Shown here: in pieces, positions 52,012 to 61,156 of the stretch | Layout: each line of letters starts with the position of its first letter | Position numbering within the stretch: the first letter of the stretch is position 1 | From: Bordetella genomosp. 1 | GTDB lineage: Bacteria > Pseudomonadota > Gammaproteobacteria > Burkholderiales > Burkholderiaceae_B | NCBI RefSeq assembly: GCF_002261335.1 | Contig: NZ_NEVL01000003.1 | Coordinates: 558,001-622,000 of the forward strand | Direction of reading: 5' to 3' | Length of the DNA: 64,000 nt | Position numbers and translations under genes: made by a program | Notes under the pieces: model-generated | The model's database searches: none | Seen by the model: the letters and a program-made list of their open reading frames with translations, nothing else | What the model was told of the DNA's origin: nothing

Positions 52012-53678
52012 GGCGACACCGCCATGCTGTCGGCCTCGGCCCAGCGCACGTGGCAGACCCGCACCGGCAGGCCATGCTCGGCCGCATAGGCCAGCCAGCG
52101 CAGCTGGTTGTCCTGCAGCCGGTCGCCCGGCCCCTTCACCTCGATCAGCTCATAGCGGCCCTCGCCGGGCCAGAAGCGCACCAGGTCGGGCAGCCCCGAA
52201 CGATTGGTCTTGAGATCGTCGAGCAGGCGCGCGAACCACAGCGCCAGGTGCGCCGGCGCGATGCAGGCCAGCGCCTGCTCGAGCAGTTCGCGGCGCAACA
52301 TGCCCCAGAACACGAACGGAGACTGCACGCCCTGCTTTTCGTCGAACCGCGCCAGGATGCGGGCGCGGTGGCTGCCGTCGCGGAGCGCGCCCAGACAGTC
52401 GTCGAACGCGGCGGCGCGGCGGGCGCGGAAACCGGCCTCGTGCAGGTCCGCGGGCCCGCGCTGGAACGGATGAAAGAAGGCGCCCGCCACCGGATGGAAG
52501 ATGGCCTCCCAGCACAGCAGGCCGAACAGCGAATTGATGAGGCCGTTTTCGACGTAATGCACGGGCGCGTCGTCCGCGCCCAGATGATCGCGCGCCACCC
52601 ATTCGACGCGGCTCGCCTGCGCCGGCCGGGGCAGCACCAGCTCGAAGACCTCGGGCGGCGCGGCGCGCACGCGCGGCGGCGGGGGTTGCTCGGCCTGCCG
52701 CGCCAGCCGGGGCAGCATGCGCGCCACCAGCTGGCGTTCGGCCTCGCTCTCGCTGTCGGCCAGGGCCGCGAGCGCCAGCGCATGCGCCTCGGCGTGGCGC
52801 GCCTGGCGTTCGACCACGCGGATCAGTCGCTGCCGCGCGCCGGGATAGGCCGAGGCCCGATAGGCGCGTTCGGCCTCGCGCCAGTCGGCGCGGCGCTCGC
52901 ACCACTGCCCCAGCCGGAACCAGGTCTTGGCCTGCTTGCGCGCGAGCCAGGGCGCCGACGAGGGCCAGGCGGCGATGCGCGCATGCAGCTCGGCCGCCGG
53001 CGCGGGCTCGGGCGCGTCCAGGCTGTCGCGCACCGCCTGCAGGCCGAGCCAGGTGTCCAGGTCGGCGGCGTCGCGGAAGGCCCGCGTGTCCGCGTCGAGC
53101 GCGACCGGCTCGTATTGGAAGATGCCGAGGTCGGCCAGCACGAACTCCGACCAGCTCTGGTCGAGGTTGCCGAAAAACATCAGGCGCAGCCGCTCCGCGA
53201 GCCCGGCGATCTCCACCGACCAGATCGCTTCGCCGGGCGCGGCGCCCCAGGCGCTGCACGGACGCAGATCGGGCCCGCCCAGATGGGCGCGCAGTGCCGC
53301 CAGCAGCGCGTCCTTGCGCCAGGTCGCGCGCGCGCCCGCCGCCGGATACCGGCGCAGCAGCTCTTCCTTGGTGTGCAGCGCGGCCCACGTGGGCCAGTCG
53401 AGCTCGGGATCGGCGCGCAGCCAGCCCAGCGCCAGCAGCGGCGCGGCGGCCGCGGCGATGTCGCCGATCTCTTCGTAATGAAGGCGCGCCGCGCGGAACA
53501 CCCGGTGCCGCCGCATCAGCAGGCGCACGGCGAGCGCGCGGGCCGGCTGCGGCAACTGCGCGAAGGCCGCGAGAAAGTCCTGTTCGGCGGGCAGCAGCAC
53601 ATCGGCGTAGCGCGTGGCCAGCCAGTCCAGCGCGTGCTGGAAATTGTGCAGGTAGTAGTAGCGATGGGCGGGAAACAT
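52008..53678 (-). CDS. FAN1-type VRR-NUC domain nuclease
   Basis: The 556-residue protein has a C-terminal VRR-NUC domain (about residues 400-545). The PD-(D/E)XK catalytic residues are visible in GLPDLVRFW (Asp498) and ELIEVKGPGD (Glu513, Lys515), followed by DRLQDNQ. The long N-terminal helical part, including a TPR-like region, matches bacterial FAN1, a structure-specific nuclease that unhooks DNA interstrand crosslinks. It is the first gene of a two-gene operon with an Fe-S helicase (ATGA overlap). A LexA-box-like palindrome is centred 56 bp upstream. Confidence 0.88.
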   Translation of the reverse strand: MFPAHRYYYLHNFQHALDWLATRYADVLLPAEQDFLAAFAQLPQPARALAVRLLMRRHRVFRAARLHYEEIGDIAAAAAPLLALGWLRADPELDWPTWAALHTKEELLRRYPAAGARATWRKDALLAALRAHLGGPDLRPCSAWGAAPGEAIWSVEIAGLAERLRLMFFGNLDQSWSEFVLADLGIFQYEPVALDADTRAFRDAADLDTWLGLQAVRDSLDAPEPAPAAELHARIAAWPSSAPWLARKQAKTWFRLGQWCERRADWREAERAYRASAYPGARQRLIRVVERQARHAEAHALALAALADSESEAERQLVARMLPRLARQAEQPPPPRVRAAPPEVFELVLPRPAQASRVEWVARDHLGADDAPVHYVENGLINSLFGLLCWEAIFHPVAGAFFHPFQRGPADLHEAGFRARRAAAFDDCLGALRDGSHRARILARFDEKQGVQSPFVFWGMLRRELLEQALACIAPAHLALWFARLLDDLKTNRSGLPDLVRFWPGEGRYELIEVKGPGDRLQDNQLRWLAYAAEHGLPVRVCHVRWAEADSMAVSP

Positions 53679-53726
53679 GCCGGCGGCGGGCCGTGTCGAA
53701 CCAGGATCCAGGGCGATATGCGTGTG

Positions 53727-53742
53727 CTGGATGGATATCCAG
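53727..53742. promoter_or_regulatory. LexA (SOS) box-like palindrome
   Basis: CTGGATGGATATCCAG has the CTG-N10-CAG skeleton of a LexA box with perfect 6-bp arms. It overlaps a possible promoter of the FAN1/helicase operon (TATGAT at 53747-53752 and TTGACT at 53741-53746 on the minus strand). A further half-site ATCCAG lies at 53706-53711. The match departs from the common CTGT-N8-ACAG form, so it is tentative. Confidence 0.4.
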
Positions 53743-53752
53743 TCAAATCATA

Positions 53753-54101
53753 ACAAAACGCCGCGGCCCCTGCCCCGCGGGTGCGGTCGGCGCGGGGGGC
53801 GGGGCTGGCGCGGCGGCGCTGATCCCTGCCGGCCCCGGCCGACCCGCGCGGGCCGGCACGACAGGAATTGCGTGCGCGCGCAACAATTTGCCGCCGCGGC
53901 GTGCCATCACGCCACAGGCCCGCCTCATGCCGGGGAAAAAGCCCGGATTCCGGCCTTGTTTTCACGCCCAGGTCGCACGGTTGCGGGTAAGCTAAGGCCC
54001 GGTCCCTCGCCGTGCGCCCGCCATCCCGCGGGCGCGGGCGATCCCCCGCGCGGCACGCGCGGTGGGGCCGACGCCGTTTTCACCGACTATCAGGAAACGA
54101 C
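53753..54101. other. Intergenic region without a gene
   Basis: Together with the operator region before it, this stretch between the FAN1-like gene and the small rightward gene has no supported coding frame. It is GC-rich, apart from the promoter-like patch beside the SOS-type palindrome. Confidence 0.5.
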
Positions 54102-54359
54102 ATGAGCAGAGAGAACGTCCGCAAACTCCTCTCGATGACCGCCGGCGACAGCGAACTGCGCGAGCGCGTCGAAAGGCTTTGCGACGGCAACGCCATCAGT
54201 TCGGCGGCCCGCGTGGTCCGCCTCGCGGAAGACCTGGGCATCACCTTCCGGATCGAGCCGTTCCTGGTCGAAATGCAGGCGCGCACCCAGGCGGCGCGCG
54301 ACAAGGCCGCCGCCGACGGCCGGCCCGACGACGGGCCGGCGCGCTGGCGCTTCAACTGA
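54102..54359 (+). CDS. Small protein resembling a Nif11 domain
   Basis: The 85-residue protein starts MSRENVRKLLSMTAGDSELR, which resembles the Nif11 leader-like domain (MS-x-E-x-V-x-x-F/L-L followed by D-x-E-L-R). A second helical segment (AARVVRLAEDLGITFRIEPFL) corresponds to the Nif11 'aeeaGf-f' part. The C-terminal tail is Ala/Asp/Pro-rich with no Cys, Ser or Thr core region. AGGA lies 7 bases before the ATG. No lanthipeptide or other peptide-modification enzyme is near, so it is probably not a precursor peptide. The family match is by eye only. Confidence 0.55.
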   Translation: MSRENVRKLLSMTAGDSELRERVERLCDGNAISSAARVVRLAEDLGITFRIEPFLVEMQARTQAARDKAAADGRPDDGPARWRFN

Positions 54360-54393
54360 CGCGCCGGCCTCGCCCGCGCCCGCGTCACGCCCT

Positions 54394-56229
54394 TCACTCC
54401 TGCGGCGCCTCGCGGCTCGCACGTTGCTTCGCCGGCCCTTCGGCCTGGGTCAGGTTGTAGGCCGTGTTGACCAGGCCGATGTGCGAGAAGCCCTGCGGAT
54501 AGTTGCCCACCAGCCGTCGCCGCGCCACGTCGTATTCCTCGGCCAGCAGGCCCAGATCGTTGCGCCGTCCCAGCAGGCTCTCGAACATCGCGTTGGCATC
54601 GTCCAGGCGCCCCTGCATCGCATACGCGTCCGCGAGCCAGAAGCTGCAGGCCAGGAACGCGCCCTCCTCGCCCGCCAGGCCGTCGTCGGTCTTGGCCATG
54701 CTGTAGCGGCGCAGCAGCCCACCCTGCAGCAGCTCGCCCTCGATGGCCGCGACCGTGCCCTGCACGCGCGGATCGTCGGGCGGCAGGAAGCCTACCTGCG
54801 GGATCAGCAGCAGGCTCGCGTCGAGACCGTCGCCGCCGTAGTACTGCACGAAGGTGTTGCGGCGGGCGTCGAAGCCGTGCGTGAGGATGTCGTCGCGGAT
54901 GCGCTCGCGCAGCGCGCGCCAGCGCGCCACCGGTCCGCGCAGGCCGAATTGCTCGCATGACTTGATCGCGCGGTCGAACGCCACCCAGCACATCAGGCGC
55001 GAATGCGTGAAGGCCTGCTTGGGCCCGCGCACCTCCCAGATGCCGTGGTCGAGCGAGTCCCAGATCTTTTCGAGCGGCTTGAGAAACACGTTCTGCAGCC
55101 GCCAGGCCTCGGCCAGCGGCGCCAGCCCGGCCGCGCGCGCCGCGTGCAGCGTCTCGATCAGCTCGCCATACACGTCGAGCTGGATCTGGCCGGCGGCACC
55201 GTTGCCCACCCGCACCGGCTTGCTGCCGGCGTAGCCCGGCAGCCAAGGGACGTCGTGCTCGGGCAGCCAGCGTTCGCCGGCGATGCCATACATGATGTGC
55301 AGCTGGTCGGGATGGCCGGCCGCGGCGCGCAGCAGCCACTGCCGCCAGGCCTCGGCCTCTTCGCGATAGCCGGCGTTGAGCAGCGCGTAGAGCGTGAGCG
55401 AGGAATCGCGCAGCCAGCAATAGCGGTAGTCCCAGTTGCGTTCGCCGCCCAGTTCCTCGGGCAGCGAGGTGGTGGGCGCGGCCACGATGCCGCCGGTCGG
55501 CGAGAACGTCAGCAGCTTGAGCGTGATGAGCGAGCGCACCACCGCCTGGCGCCGGGGGCCATCGGGCCCCTCCCAGCGGCAGCGATGGGCCCATTGCTGC
55601 CACCACGACACGGTGCGCTCCAGGCTCTCCATGCGATCGGCCACGAAATGCGGCGTCTTGTGCGAGCGGTGGTACGACAGCGTGAACGGCACGACCTCGT
55701 CGGCGCACACGCTGAATTCGGCGGTGCTCACCATGTCGTGCCCGTCGAGCGGCACCGGGGTGTGGAGCTCGACCGCATCCGGGCCCGCGATGGCGCTCAG
55801 CCCGTAGTCGCGCCGGCGCACCCACGGCACCGCCTGGCCGTAGTTGAAGCGCAGCACCAGCTCCATGCTCATGTCCACCGTGCCGCGCAGGCCGCGCACC
55901 ACGCGCACCACGTCGACCTTCTCCTCGTCTTCGGAGAGCGGCATGAAGTCGTGTACCACCGCCACGCCGGTGGCCGTCTCGATGCGCGTCTCGAGCACGG
56001 CCGTGTCGGGCACGTAGCGGCGCGTGATGCGCGCCTGCGGCTCTGCCGCGCTGATGCGCCAGCGGCCGTGCGAGGCATCGCCCAGCAAGGCGGCAAAGCA
56101 GGCGGGGGAGTTGAAGTGCGGCAGACAGAGCCAGTCGATGGAACCGTCGCGCGCCACCAGCGCGGCCGACAGCATGTTGCCGATCAGACCGTAGTCCTCG
56201 AGCGGCTTGGGGTAGCCATTGGCCTGCAT
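54394..56229 (-). CDS. Glycoside hydrolase family 15 protein (glucoamylase/trehalase-like)
   Basis: The 611-residue protein has an N-terminal beta-sandwich (about 1-230, DGSIDWLCLPHFNSPACFAALLGD at 28-51) and a GH15 (alpha/alpha)6 catalytic domain. Within it are RNWDYRYCWLRDSS near 266-279 and a Glu in GIWEVRGPKQAF, typical of the catalytic acid region. The family includes glucoamylases, trehalases and glucodextranases; the specificity is unclear. There is no signal peptide, so it is intracellular. It overlaps the upstream SDR gene by one base, so they form an operon. Confidence 0.88.
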   Translation of the reverse strand: MQANGYPKPLEDYGLIGNMLSAALVARDGSIDWLCLPHFNSPACFAALLGDASHGRWRISAAEPQARITRRYVPDTAVLETRIETATGVAVVHDFMPLSEDEEKVDVVRVVRGLRGTVDMSMELVLRFNYGQAVPWVRRRDYGLSAIAGPDAVELHTPVPLDGHDMVSTAEFSVCADEVVPFTLSYHRSHKTPHFVADRMESLERTVSWWQQWAHRCRWEGPDGPRRQAVVRSLITLKLLTFSPTGGIVAAPTTSLPEELGGERNWDYRYCWLRDSSLTLYALLNAGYREEAEAWRQWLLRAAAGHPDQLHIMYGIAGERWLPEHDVPWLPGYAGSKPVRVGNGAAGQIQLDVYGELIETLHAARAAGLAPLAEAWRLQNVFLKPLEKIWDSLDHGIWEVRGPKQAFTHSRLMCWVAFDRAIKSCEQFGLRGPVARWRALRERIRDDILTHGFDARRNTFVQYYGGDGLDASLLLIPQVGFLPPDDPRVQGTVAAIEGELLQGGLLRRYSMAKTDDGLAGEEGAFLACSFWLADAYAMQGRLDDANAMFESLLGRRNDLGLLAEEYDVARRRLVGNYPQGFSHIGLVNTAYNLTQAEGPAKQRASREAPQE

Positions 56230-57041
56230 CAGCCCGCCCCCCGGAATTCCGGATAGAGCGTCATGCCGCCGTCGACGAACAGCGTGGTGCCGGTGACGTA
56301 GTCGGCATCATCGCTGGCGAGCCAGACCGCGGCGCGGCCGATGTCGTCGGGCTCGCCGATGCGGCCGTACGGGATCAGCTTGAGCAGGTCGTTCATGGCC
56401 TGCGGCGTATCCCAGGCCTCGCGGTTGATGGGCGTGCGGATGGCGCCGGGCGCGATGCTGTTGACGCGGATGCGGCGCGGCGCGAGCTCCTGCGCCAGCG
56501 AGCGCATCAGCAGGTTGATGCCGCCCTTGGAGGCGGCGTAGTTGGCCTGGAACGCCCAGGGAATCACTTCGTGCACCGAGCTCATGAAGATCATCGTGCC
56601 CAGCGCGCGCACGCCCGCGGGCGGCATGCCGCGCGCGATGAAGCGCCGCGCCGCCTCGCGGGCGCACAGGAATTGCCCGGTGAGATTCACGTCGATCACG
56701 CGCTGCCATTGCGCCAGCGTCATGTCTTCGATGGCCGAGGGCTGCTCGATGCCCGCGTTGTTGACGAGGATGTCGAGCGGCCCGTGCTCGGCCTCGGCCC
56801 GCGCGAACAGCGCCTGGACCTCGTCTTCCTTGCTCACGTCGGCCTGCAGCGCAATGGCCTGGCCGCCGGCCTGCACGATGTCCTGGGCGACCCGCGCCGC
56901 GCGCGCCGCGGACTCGCCGCCGCTGCTGTGATTGACGGCGACGCGCGCACCGGCCTGCGCCAGCGCCACGGCCACCGCCTGACCGATTCCTGACGACGCG
57001 CCGGTGACCAGCGCGGTTCGTCCTTCCAACACCTTCGGCAT
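56229..57041 (-). CDS. Short-chain dehydrogenase (glucose 1-dehydrogenase-like SDR)
   Basis: The 270-residue classical SDR has the cofactor loop TGASSGIGQAVAVAL (about 14-28), NNAGIEQP (about 94-101), catalytic Ser in FMSSVHEVIP and the YAASKGG motif (Tyr near 167, Lys near 171). The sequence resembles glucose 1-dehydrogenases. TGATG coupling to the GH15 gene (one-base overlap) suggests that the glucose released by the glucosidase is oxidised, giving a gluconate-type product. This is an inference from neighbourhood. Confidence 0.9.
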   Translation of the reverse strand: MPKVLEGRTALVTGASSGIGQAVAVALAQAGARVAVNHSSGGESAARAARVAQDIVQAGGQAIALQADVSKEDEVQALFARAEAEHGPLDILVNNAGIEQPSAIEDMTLAQWQRVIDVNLTGQFLCAREAARRFIARGMPPAGVRALGTMIFMSSVHEVIPWAFQANYAASKGGINLLMRSLAQELAPRRIRVNSIAPGAIRTPINREAWDTPQAMNDLLKLIPYGRIGEPDDIGRAAVWLASDDADYVTGTTLFVDGGMTLYPEFRGAG

Positions 57042-57345
57042 GCCTGTCTCCTTGCGGCAACATCCGGCGCATCGCGCCGTGAATGGCAGGCTCCCCTATT
57101 TTTTCTTCAAGCTTAGCGGCGCATTCGTCAATCCACAACCATCGCCCGCCAGGCCGCGCCAGGCATGACGCTTGCTCTTCGCAACCCTGGCGCGCAGCGC
57201 CCGCACGCCGCGCGCGTACGCCGTATTCTTGCGTGCGCCTGAACACGCGTCCTTGCGACTTTACATACACTATGACTCCCGCCGGCAGGGTTCGCGCGCG
57301 CAACGAGCGCGCGGCCAGGCCGTTGCAATGTTGGAGTCTGCATTG
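57042..57345. other. Intergenic region without a gene
   Basis: This stretch lies between divergent genes. A T/A-rich patch at 57098-57115 and GACTTTACATACACTATG at 57258-57275 are candidate promoter sequence for the two neighbours. No coding frame is supported. Confidence 0.45.
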
Positions 57346-58122
57346 ATGGAAGTCCGTATCGAACCCTACCCCGGCTGCGATGAAGCCGCGCGCTATCTGC
57401 TGGCGGCGCGGCATCGCGGCGAGCCTGGTCCGCGCCTGCCCGAGCACTGCCGGCCGGCCACCTTGGGGCAGGCCCTGGCCGTGCAGATGCGCACGGCCGA
57501 ACTGCAGCAGGCGCAAGGCGCGCCCATCGCCGCCTGGAAAAGCGCGGTCCCCACGCCCGAGAAGATCGCGGTCGCGCCGATCTACGCGCCGTCCGTGCAC
57601 CAGAGCCGCCACGGCACCGCGCCCGCCGCCGATGCCATGGTGCGCATCGAACCCGAGATCGCCTTCGAACTCGCACGCGACCTGCCCGCGCGCGAGGCGC
57701 CCTATGCGCCCGCCGACGTGGATGCCGCCGTCGGCGCCGCGCGTCTCGCGCTCGAGGTGCTGGGCTGCCGCTACAGCGCGCCGCAGCACGTGCCGCTGCC
57801 CGAGCTGCTGGCCGACCACATGTTCAACCAGGGCCTGGTGCTCGGCCCCGAGATCGACGCGCCCGCGCCGGCGCAGATGCCGATCGAGGTGCATGTCGAC
57901 GGCACGCTCCAGGAAGATCACGACGGCGTGCACCCCAACACCGATCCGCGCGCCGGCCTCTACTGGATCGCCGAATTCCTGCGCGCCCAGGGCCTGGGCC
58001 TGCGCGCCGGCCAGCACGTGATCACCGGCTCCTATGCCGGCTACATCGACGTGCCCGCCAATCGCGAAGTCCGCATCGTCTACGGCTCGCTGGGCGAGAT
58101 CGCGCTGCGCTTCGTGCGCTGA
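57346..58122 (+). CDS. 2-keto-4-pentenoate hydratase / fumarylacetoacetase-fold enzyme
   Basis: The 258-residue protein belongs to the MhpD/2-oxopent-4-enoate hydratase family. It has acidic metal ligands in RIEPEIAFELARDLPAR (Glu-x-Glu near residues 100-105) and the fold landmark NQGLVLGPEI (about 162-171). GSYAGYIDVPA lies close to the C-terminus. Such enzymes act at the end of aromatic meta-cleavage or related catabolism, hydrating or decarboxylating an oxo acid. The ATG at 57346 has GGAG about 9 bases upstream. It is followed by a convergent LysR gene only 8 bp away. Confidence 0.82.
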   Translation: MEVRIEPYPGCDEAARYLLAARHRGEPGPRLPEHCRPATLGQALAVQMRTAELQQAQGAPIAAWKSAVPTPEKIAVAPIYAPSVHQSRHGTAPAADAMVRIEPEIAFELARDLPAREAPYAPADVDAAVGAARLALEVLGCRYSAPQHVPLPELLADHMFNQGLVLGPEIDAPAPAQMPIEVHVDGTLQEDHDGVHPNTDPRAGLYWIAEFLRAQGLGLRAGQHVITGSYAGYIDVPANREVRIVYGSLGEIALRFVR

Positions 58123-58129
58123 CGCGCCC

Positions 58130-59038
58130 TCAGGCGGGCGCGCCGCCCTCGCGCGCCCGCGCATAATCCTTCAAGAGTCGCATGAAGCGCTGCGCATGCC
58201 GGCTCGGGCGCTCGAAGCCCGAGCGCACCAGGCTGAGCTGCAGCGGAATCGCTTCCTCCAGCGGCCGCACCTCGATGCCGGGCCAGCCGGCCTGCTGCAC
58301 CGAAAACTCGTCGACGATCGCCACGCCCACGCCGGCCCGCACCAGCGCGCAGGCAAGCTCGGCGCGCACGATGTCGACCGTGGCGTGCCAGCTCACGTCG
58401 GCGCGCTGGAACGCCGCCGCCACCAGTTGGCCGAACGGAATGTTGCGGCTGTAGAGCACCAGCGGATAGGCCGCGAGCTCGGCCAGGCCGACCGCGCGCC
58501 GCGCGGTGAGCGCGTGGCCGGTGGGCATGATGCACACCATCTGCCCCGTGGCGAAGGGCTCGACCACCAGATTGGGATGGTCGATCGGCAGCACCGACAC
58601 CGCCAGTTCGGCCTTGCGGCCCAGCAGCTCGTGCGCCATGTCGGCGAGCAGGGTCGTGTGGTACTTGAGGCGCACGTTCGGAGACTGCGCCAGGAAGCGC
58701 GCGATCACCGGCGGCACGAAGTTGAGCGCGAGGCTCGGGCTCGAGCACAGCGTGAGCGCTCCTTCCGGCTGGCGCGCGAGGTCGCGCGCGAGCTCGTCGA
58801 TGCGCAAGGCCTCGTCGAACAGCGGGCCGACCTCCTCGAACAGCCGCAGCGCCTCGGCGGTGGGCGTGAGCTTGCCGCGGTCGCGCGCGAACAGTTGCAG
58901 GCCCAACGCTTGTTCGGTGTGGGCGATGAGGCGGCTCACCGCCGGCTGCGACACGAACAGCAGCTTGGCCGCCCCGTTCATCGAGCCGGTCAGCATGACC
59001 GCGCGAAACACCTCCATCTGACGCAACTTGAAGCGCAC
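58130..59038 (-). CDS. LysR-family transcriptional regulator
   Basis: The 302-residue regulator has an N-terminal winged helix-turn-helix (MEVFRAVMLTGSMNGAAKLLFVSQPAVSRLI, core at residues 8-38) and an effector domain. It begins with GTG at 59036-59038, supported by AAAGGAG six bases upstream. It is divergent from the dehydrogenase/Bug/DUF1185 operon, which is probably its target through the dyad at 59064-59078. Confidence 0.9.
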   Translation of the reverse strand: MRFKLRQMEVFRAVMLTGSMNGAAKLLFVSQPAVSRLIAHTEQALGLQLFARDRGKLTPTAEALRLFEEVGPLFDEALRIDELARDLARQPEGALTLCSSPSLALNFVPPVIARFLAQSPNVRLKYHTTLLADMAHELLGRKAELAVSVLPIDHPNLVVEPFATGQMVCIMPTGHALTARRAVGLAELAAYPLVLYSRNIPFGQLVAAAFQRADVSWHATVDIVRAELACALVRAGVGVAIVDEFSVQQAGWPGIEVRPLEEAIPLQLSLVRSGFERPSRHAQRFMRLLKDYARAREGGAPA

Positions 59039-59063
59039 GCCCGGCTCCTTTACGGCTGATCCA

Positions 59064-59078
59064 ATAATCGAATGTTAT
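59064..59078. promoter_or_regulatory. LysR-type operator candidate (ATAA-N7-TTAT)
   Basis: A short dyad with T-N11-A spacing sits 26 bp upstream of the LysR start codon and 111 bp before the divergent operon. It is AT-rich in a GC-rich context. Confidence 0.45.
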
Positions 59079-59188
59079 ACCCCCTGGCCAACTGGGCATA
59101 AGCCTGGATTTTCGGCCTTCGGTAGGATTCCCGCATGGGCGGTGGCACGCATCGCCCGGAAATCCGGATCGTTCGATAAGGGACCTGC

Positions 59189-60097
59189 ATGACACTGAAA
59201 TTGGGATTCGTCGGCCTGGGCATGATGGGCCTGCCGATGCTGGAGAACCTGGCCCGCGCCGAGGGCATCGACATCGTGGCCTTCGACCGCGCCGAGGCGC
59301 CGTTCGAGCGCCTGCAGCGCCACCCCGCCTGGCAGCGCAGCCTGCGCCGCGCCGCAACGCTGGCCGAACTGGCCGACCGCGAACTGGTCATCACCATGCT
59401 GCCCAACAGCACCATCACCAACGAGGTGGTCGCGGGACCCGGCGGCCTGGCGGGCCTGCTGGCGCGCGGCAGCACCGTGATCGACATGGGCTCGTCCAAT
59501 CCCGCCGACACCGGCGTGCTGGCGGCCGCCCTGGCCGAGCGCGGCATCGTGCTGATCGACGCGCCGGTGTCCGGCGCGGTGGCCAAGGCCGCGACCGGCA
59601 CGCTGGCCATCATGGTCGGCGCCGAGCCGTCCGACCTCGACCGCGTGCGGCCGGTGCTGGCCCACATGGGCACCACGGTCATCCATACGGGCGCGGTCGC
59701 CTCGGCCCATGCCATGAAGGCGCTCAACAACTATGTGTATGCGGCCGGCCTGCTCGCCGCCTCCGAGGCGCTGCTGATCGCCGACCGCATGAAGCTCGAC
59801 CTCGGCATCTTCACCGAGGTGCTCAACGCGTCGAGCGGCCGCAACGTGGCCACCGAGACCAAGCTGCGCCAGTTCATCGTGCCGGGCACCTTCAACGGCG
59901 GCTTCGCGCTGGCGCTGATGGCCAAGGACCTGGGCACCGCCGACAGCCTGCAGGACCTCACCGGCGTGCAGGCCGAGCAGCTCGCGCTGTGCACGCGCCT
60001 GTGGCGCGAGGCGCGCGAACAGCTGCCCGCCACCGCGGACAACACCGAGATCTATCGCTACCTGCGCGACCGGGCCGCCGACGCCGTCGCGGCCTGA
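59189..60097 (+). CDS. 3-hydroxyisobutyrate/tartronate semialdehyde reductase-type dehydrogenase
   Basis: The 302-residue beta-hydroxyacid dehydrogenase has N-terminal Rossmann GLGMMGLPMLENLARA (residues 8-23). The family hallmark is DAPVSGAVAKAATGTLAIMVG (about 126-146), and the active-site lysine region is HAMKALNNY (Lys near 173). It should interconvert a short hydroxyacid and its semialdehyde using NAD(P). It is the first gene of an operon with a Bug binding protein and a DUF1185 protein, so the substrate is probably the imported acid or a breakdown product. Confidence 0.88.
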   Translation: MTLKLGFVGLGMMGLPMLENLARAEGIDIVAFDRAEAPFERLQRHPAWQRSLRRAATLAELADRELVITMLPNSTITNEVVAGPGGLAGLLARGSTVIDMGSSNPADTGVLAAALAERGIVLIDAPVSGAVAKAATGTLAIMVGAEPSDLDRVRPVLAHMGTTVIHTGAVASAHAMKALNNYVYAAGLLAASEALLIADRMKLDLGIFTEVLNASSGRNVATETKLRQFIVPGTFNGGFALALMAKDLGTADSLQDLTGVQAEQLALCTRLWREAREQLPATADNTEIYRYLRDRAADAVAA

Positions 60098-60162
60098 GCC
60101 CCCCGCAGGACGGACGGACCCGCACGACCGGGCCGCCGACATCCAATAACAGGAGACAACCC

Positions 60163-61128
60163 ATGCCCACCCTTTTCCGCCAGCTCGGCCTGGCAGCGGC
60201 CGCCTGCGTGCTGGCCACCGGCAGCGCACTGGCTGCCTACCCCGACCATCCGATCCGCCTGGTGGTGCCGTTCCCGCCGGGCAGCATCACCGACGTGGTG
60301 GCGCGCGCGCTGGCCAAGGACATGGCCACCGACCTGGGCCAGCCCATCGTGGTGGAGAACAAGCCCGGGGCCAACGGCATCATCGGCACCCACGACGTGG
60401 CGCGCGCCAAGCCCGACGGCTACACGCTCGTGATCGTGGGCGTGTCCACCGCCGCCAGCGGCGTGAGCCTCTTCAAGGACCTGCCCTACCATCCGGCGCG
60501 CGATCTCACGCCGATCGGCGCGATCGCGGAAACGCCCTATCTGCTGGTCGGCTCGCACAAGATGCCGGGCAAGACCGTGGCCGATCTCTACGCCTACGGC
60601 AAAAAGAATCCCGGCAAGCTGACCTATGCCTACGGCTCGGGCAGCGCCCAGGTCTTCGGCGCCAAGCTCGCGAGCATGGGCGACATCAGCGTCACGCCGG
60701 TGCCCTATCGCGGCGGCCCGCAGGCACTCACCGACGTGATCGGCGGCACCGTCGACCTCACCTTCACCGACCTGGCCAACGGCCTGCAGCAGGCGCGCGC
60801 CGGCAAGGTCAAGGTGTACGGCGTGACCACGCCCGAGCGCTTTGCCCTCACGCCCGACGTGCCCACGCTCAACGAGACCGGCGCGCCCGGCTTCGATTTG
60901 ACCGTGTGGTTCGGGCTGATGGGCCCGGCCCAGCTGCCGGCCGACATCACCGCCCGCCTGTCGCAGTCGCTGCAGCAGGCGCTGGCCCGCGACGAGCTCA
61001 AGGACACCTATGCCCGCCAGGGCCTCTCGCCGATGAAGCAGGGCCCGGCCCAATTCGGCGCCTACGTGTCGAGCGAGATCGACAAGTGGGCCGCCATCGT
61101 CAAGGAAACCGGCATTCCGCCGCAATAA
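60163..61128 (+). CDS. Bug/TctC-family periplasmic binding protein
   Basis: The 321-residue protein has a Sec signal peptide (residues 1-24, ending SALAA). The TctC/Bug signature follows: YPDHPIRLVVPFPPGSITDVVARALA (about 25-50), VVENKPGANGIIG and YAYGSGSAQ. This family is greatly expanded in Burkholderiales and binds carboxylates such as carboxylic, amino or aromatic acids. AGGAG precedes the ATG. No TctAB membrane components are adjacent, which is normal for Bug proteins. It probably captures the compound degraded by the neighbours. Confidence 0.92.
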   Translation: MPTLFRQLGLAAAACVLATGSALAAYPDHPIRLVVPFPPGSITDVVARALAKDMATDLGQPIVVENKPGANGIIGTHDVARAKPDGYTLVIVGVSTAASGVSLFKDLPYHPARDLTPIGAIAETPYLLVGSHKMPGKTVADLYAYGKKNPGKLTYAYGSGSAQVFGAKLASMGDISVTPVPYRGGPQALTDVIGGTVDLTFTDLANGLQQARAGKVKVYGVTTPERFALTPDVPTLNETGAPGFDLTVWFGLMGPAQLPADITARLSQSLQQALARDELKDTYARQGLSPMKQGPAQFGAYVSSEIDKWAAIVKETGIPPQ

Positions 61129-61156
61129 CCCGACCGTCTTCGACAAGGAAGTCCGC

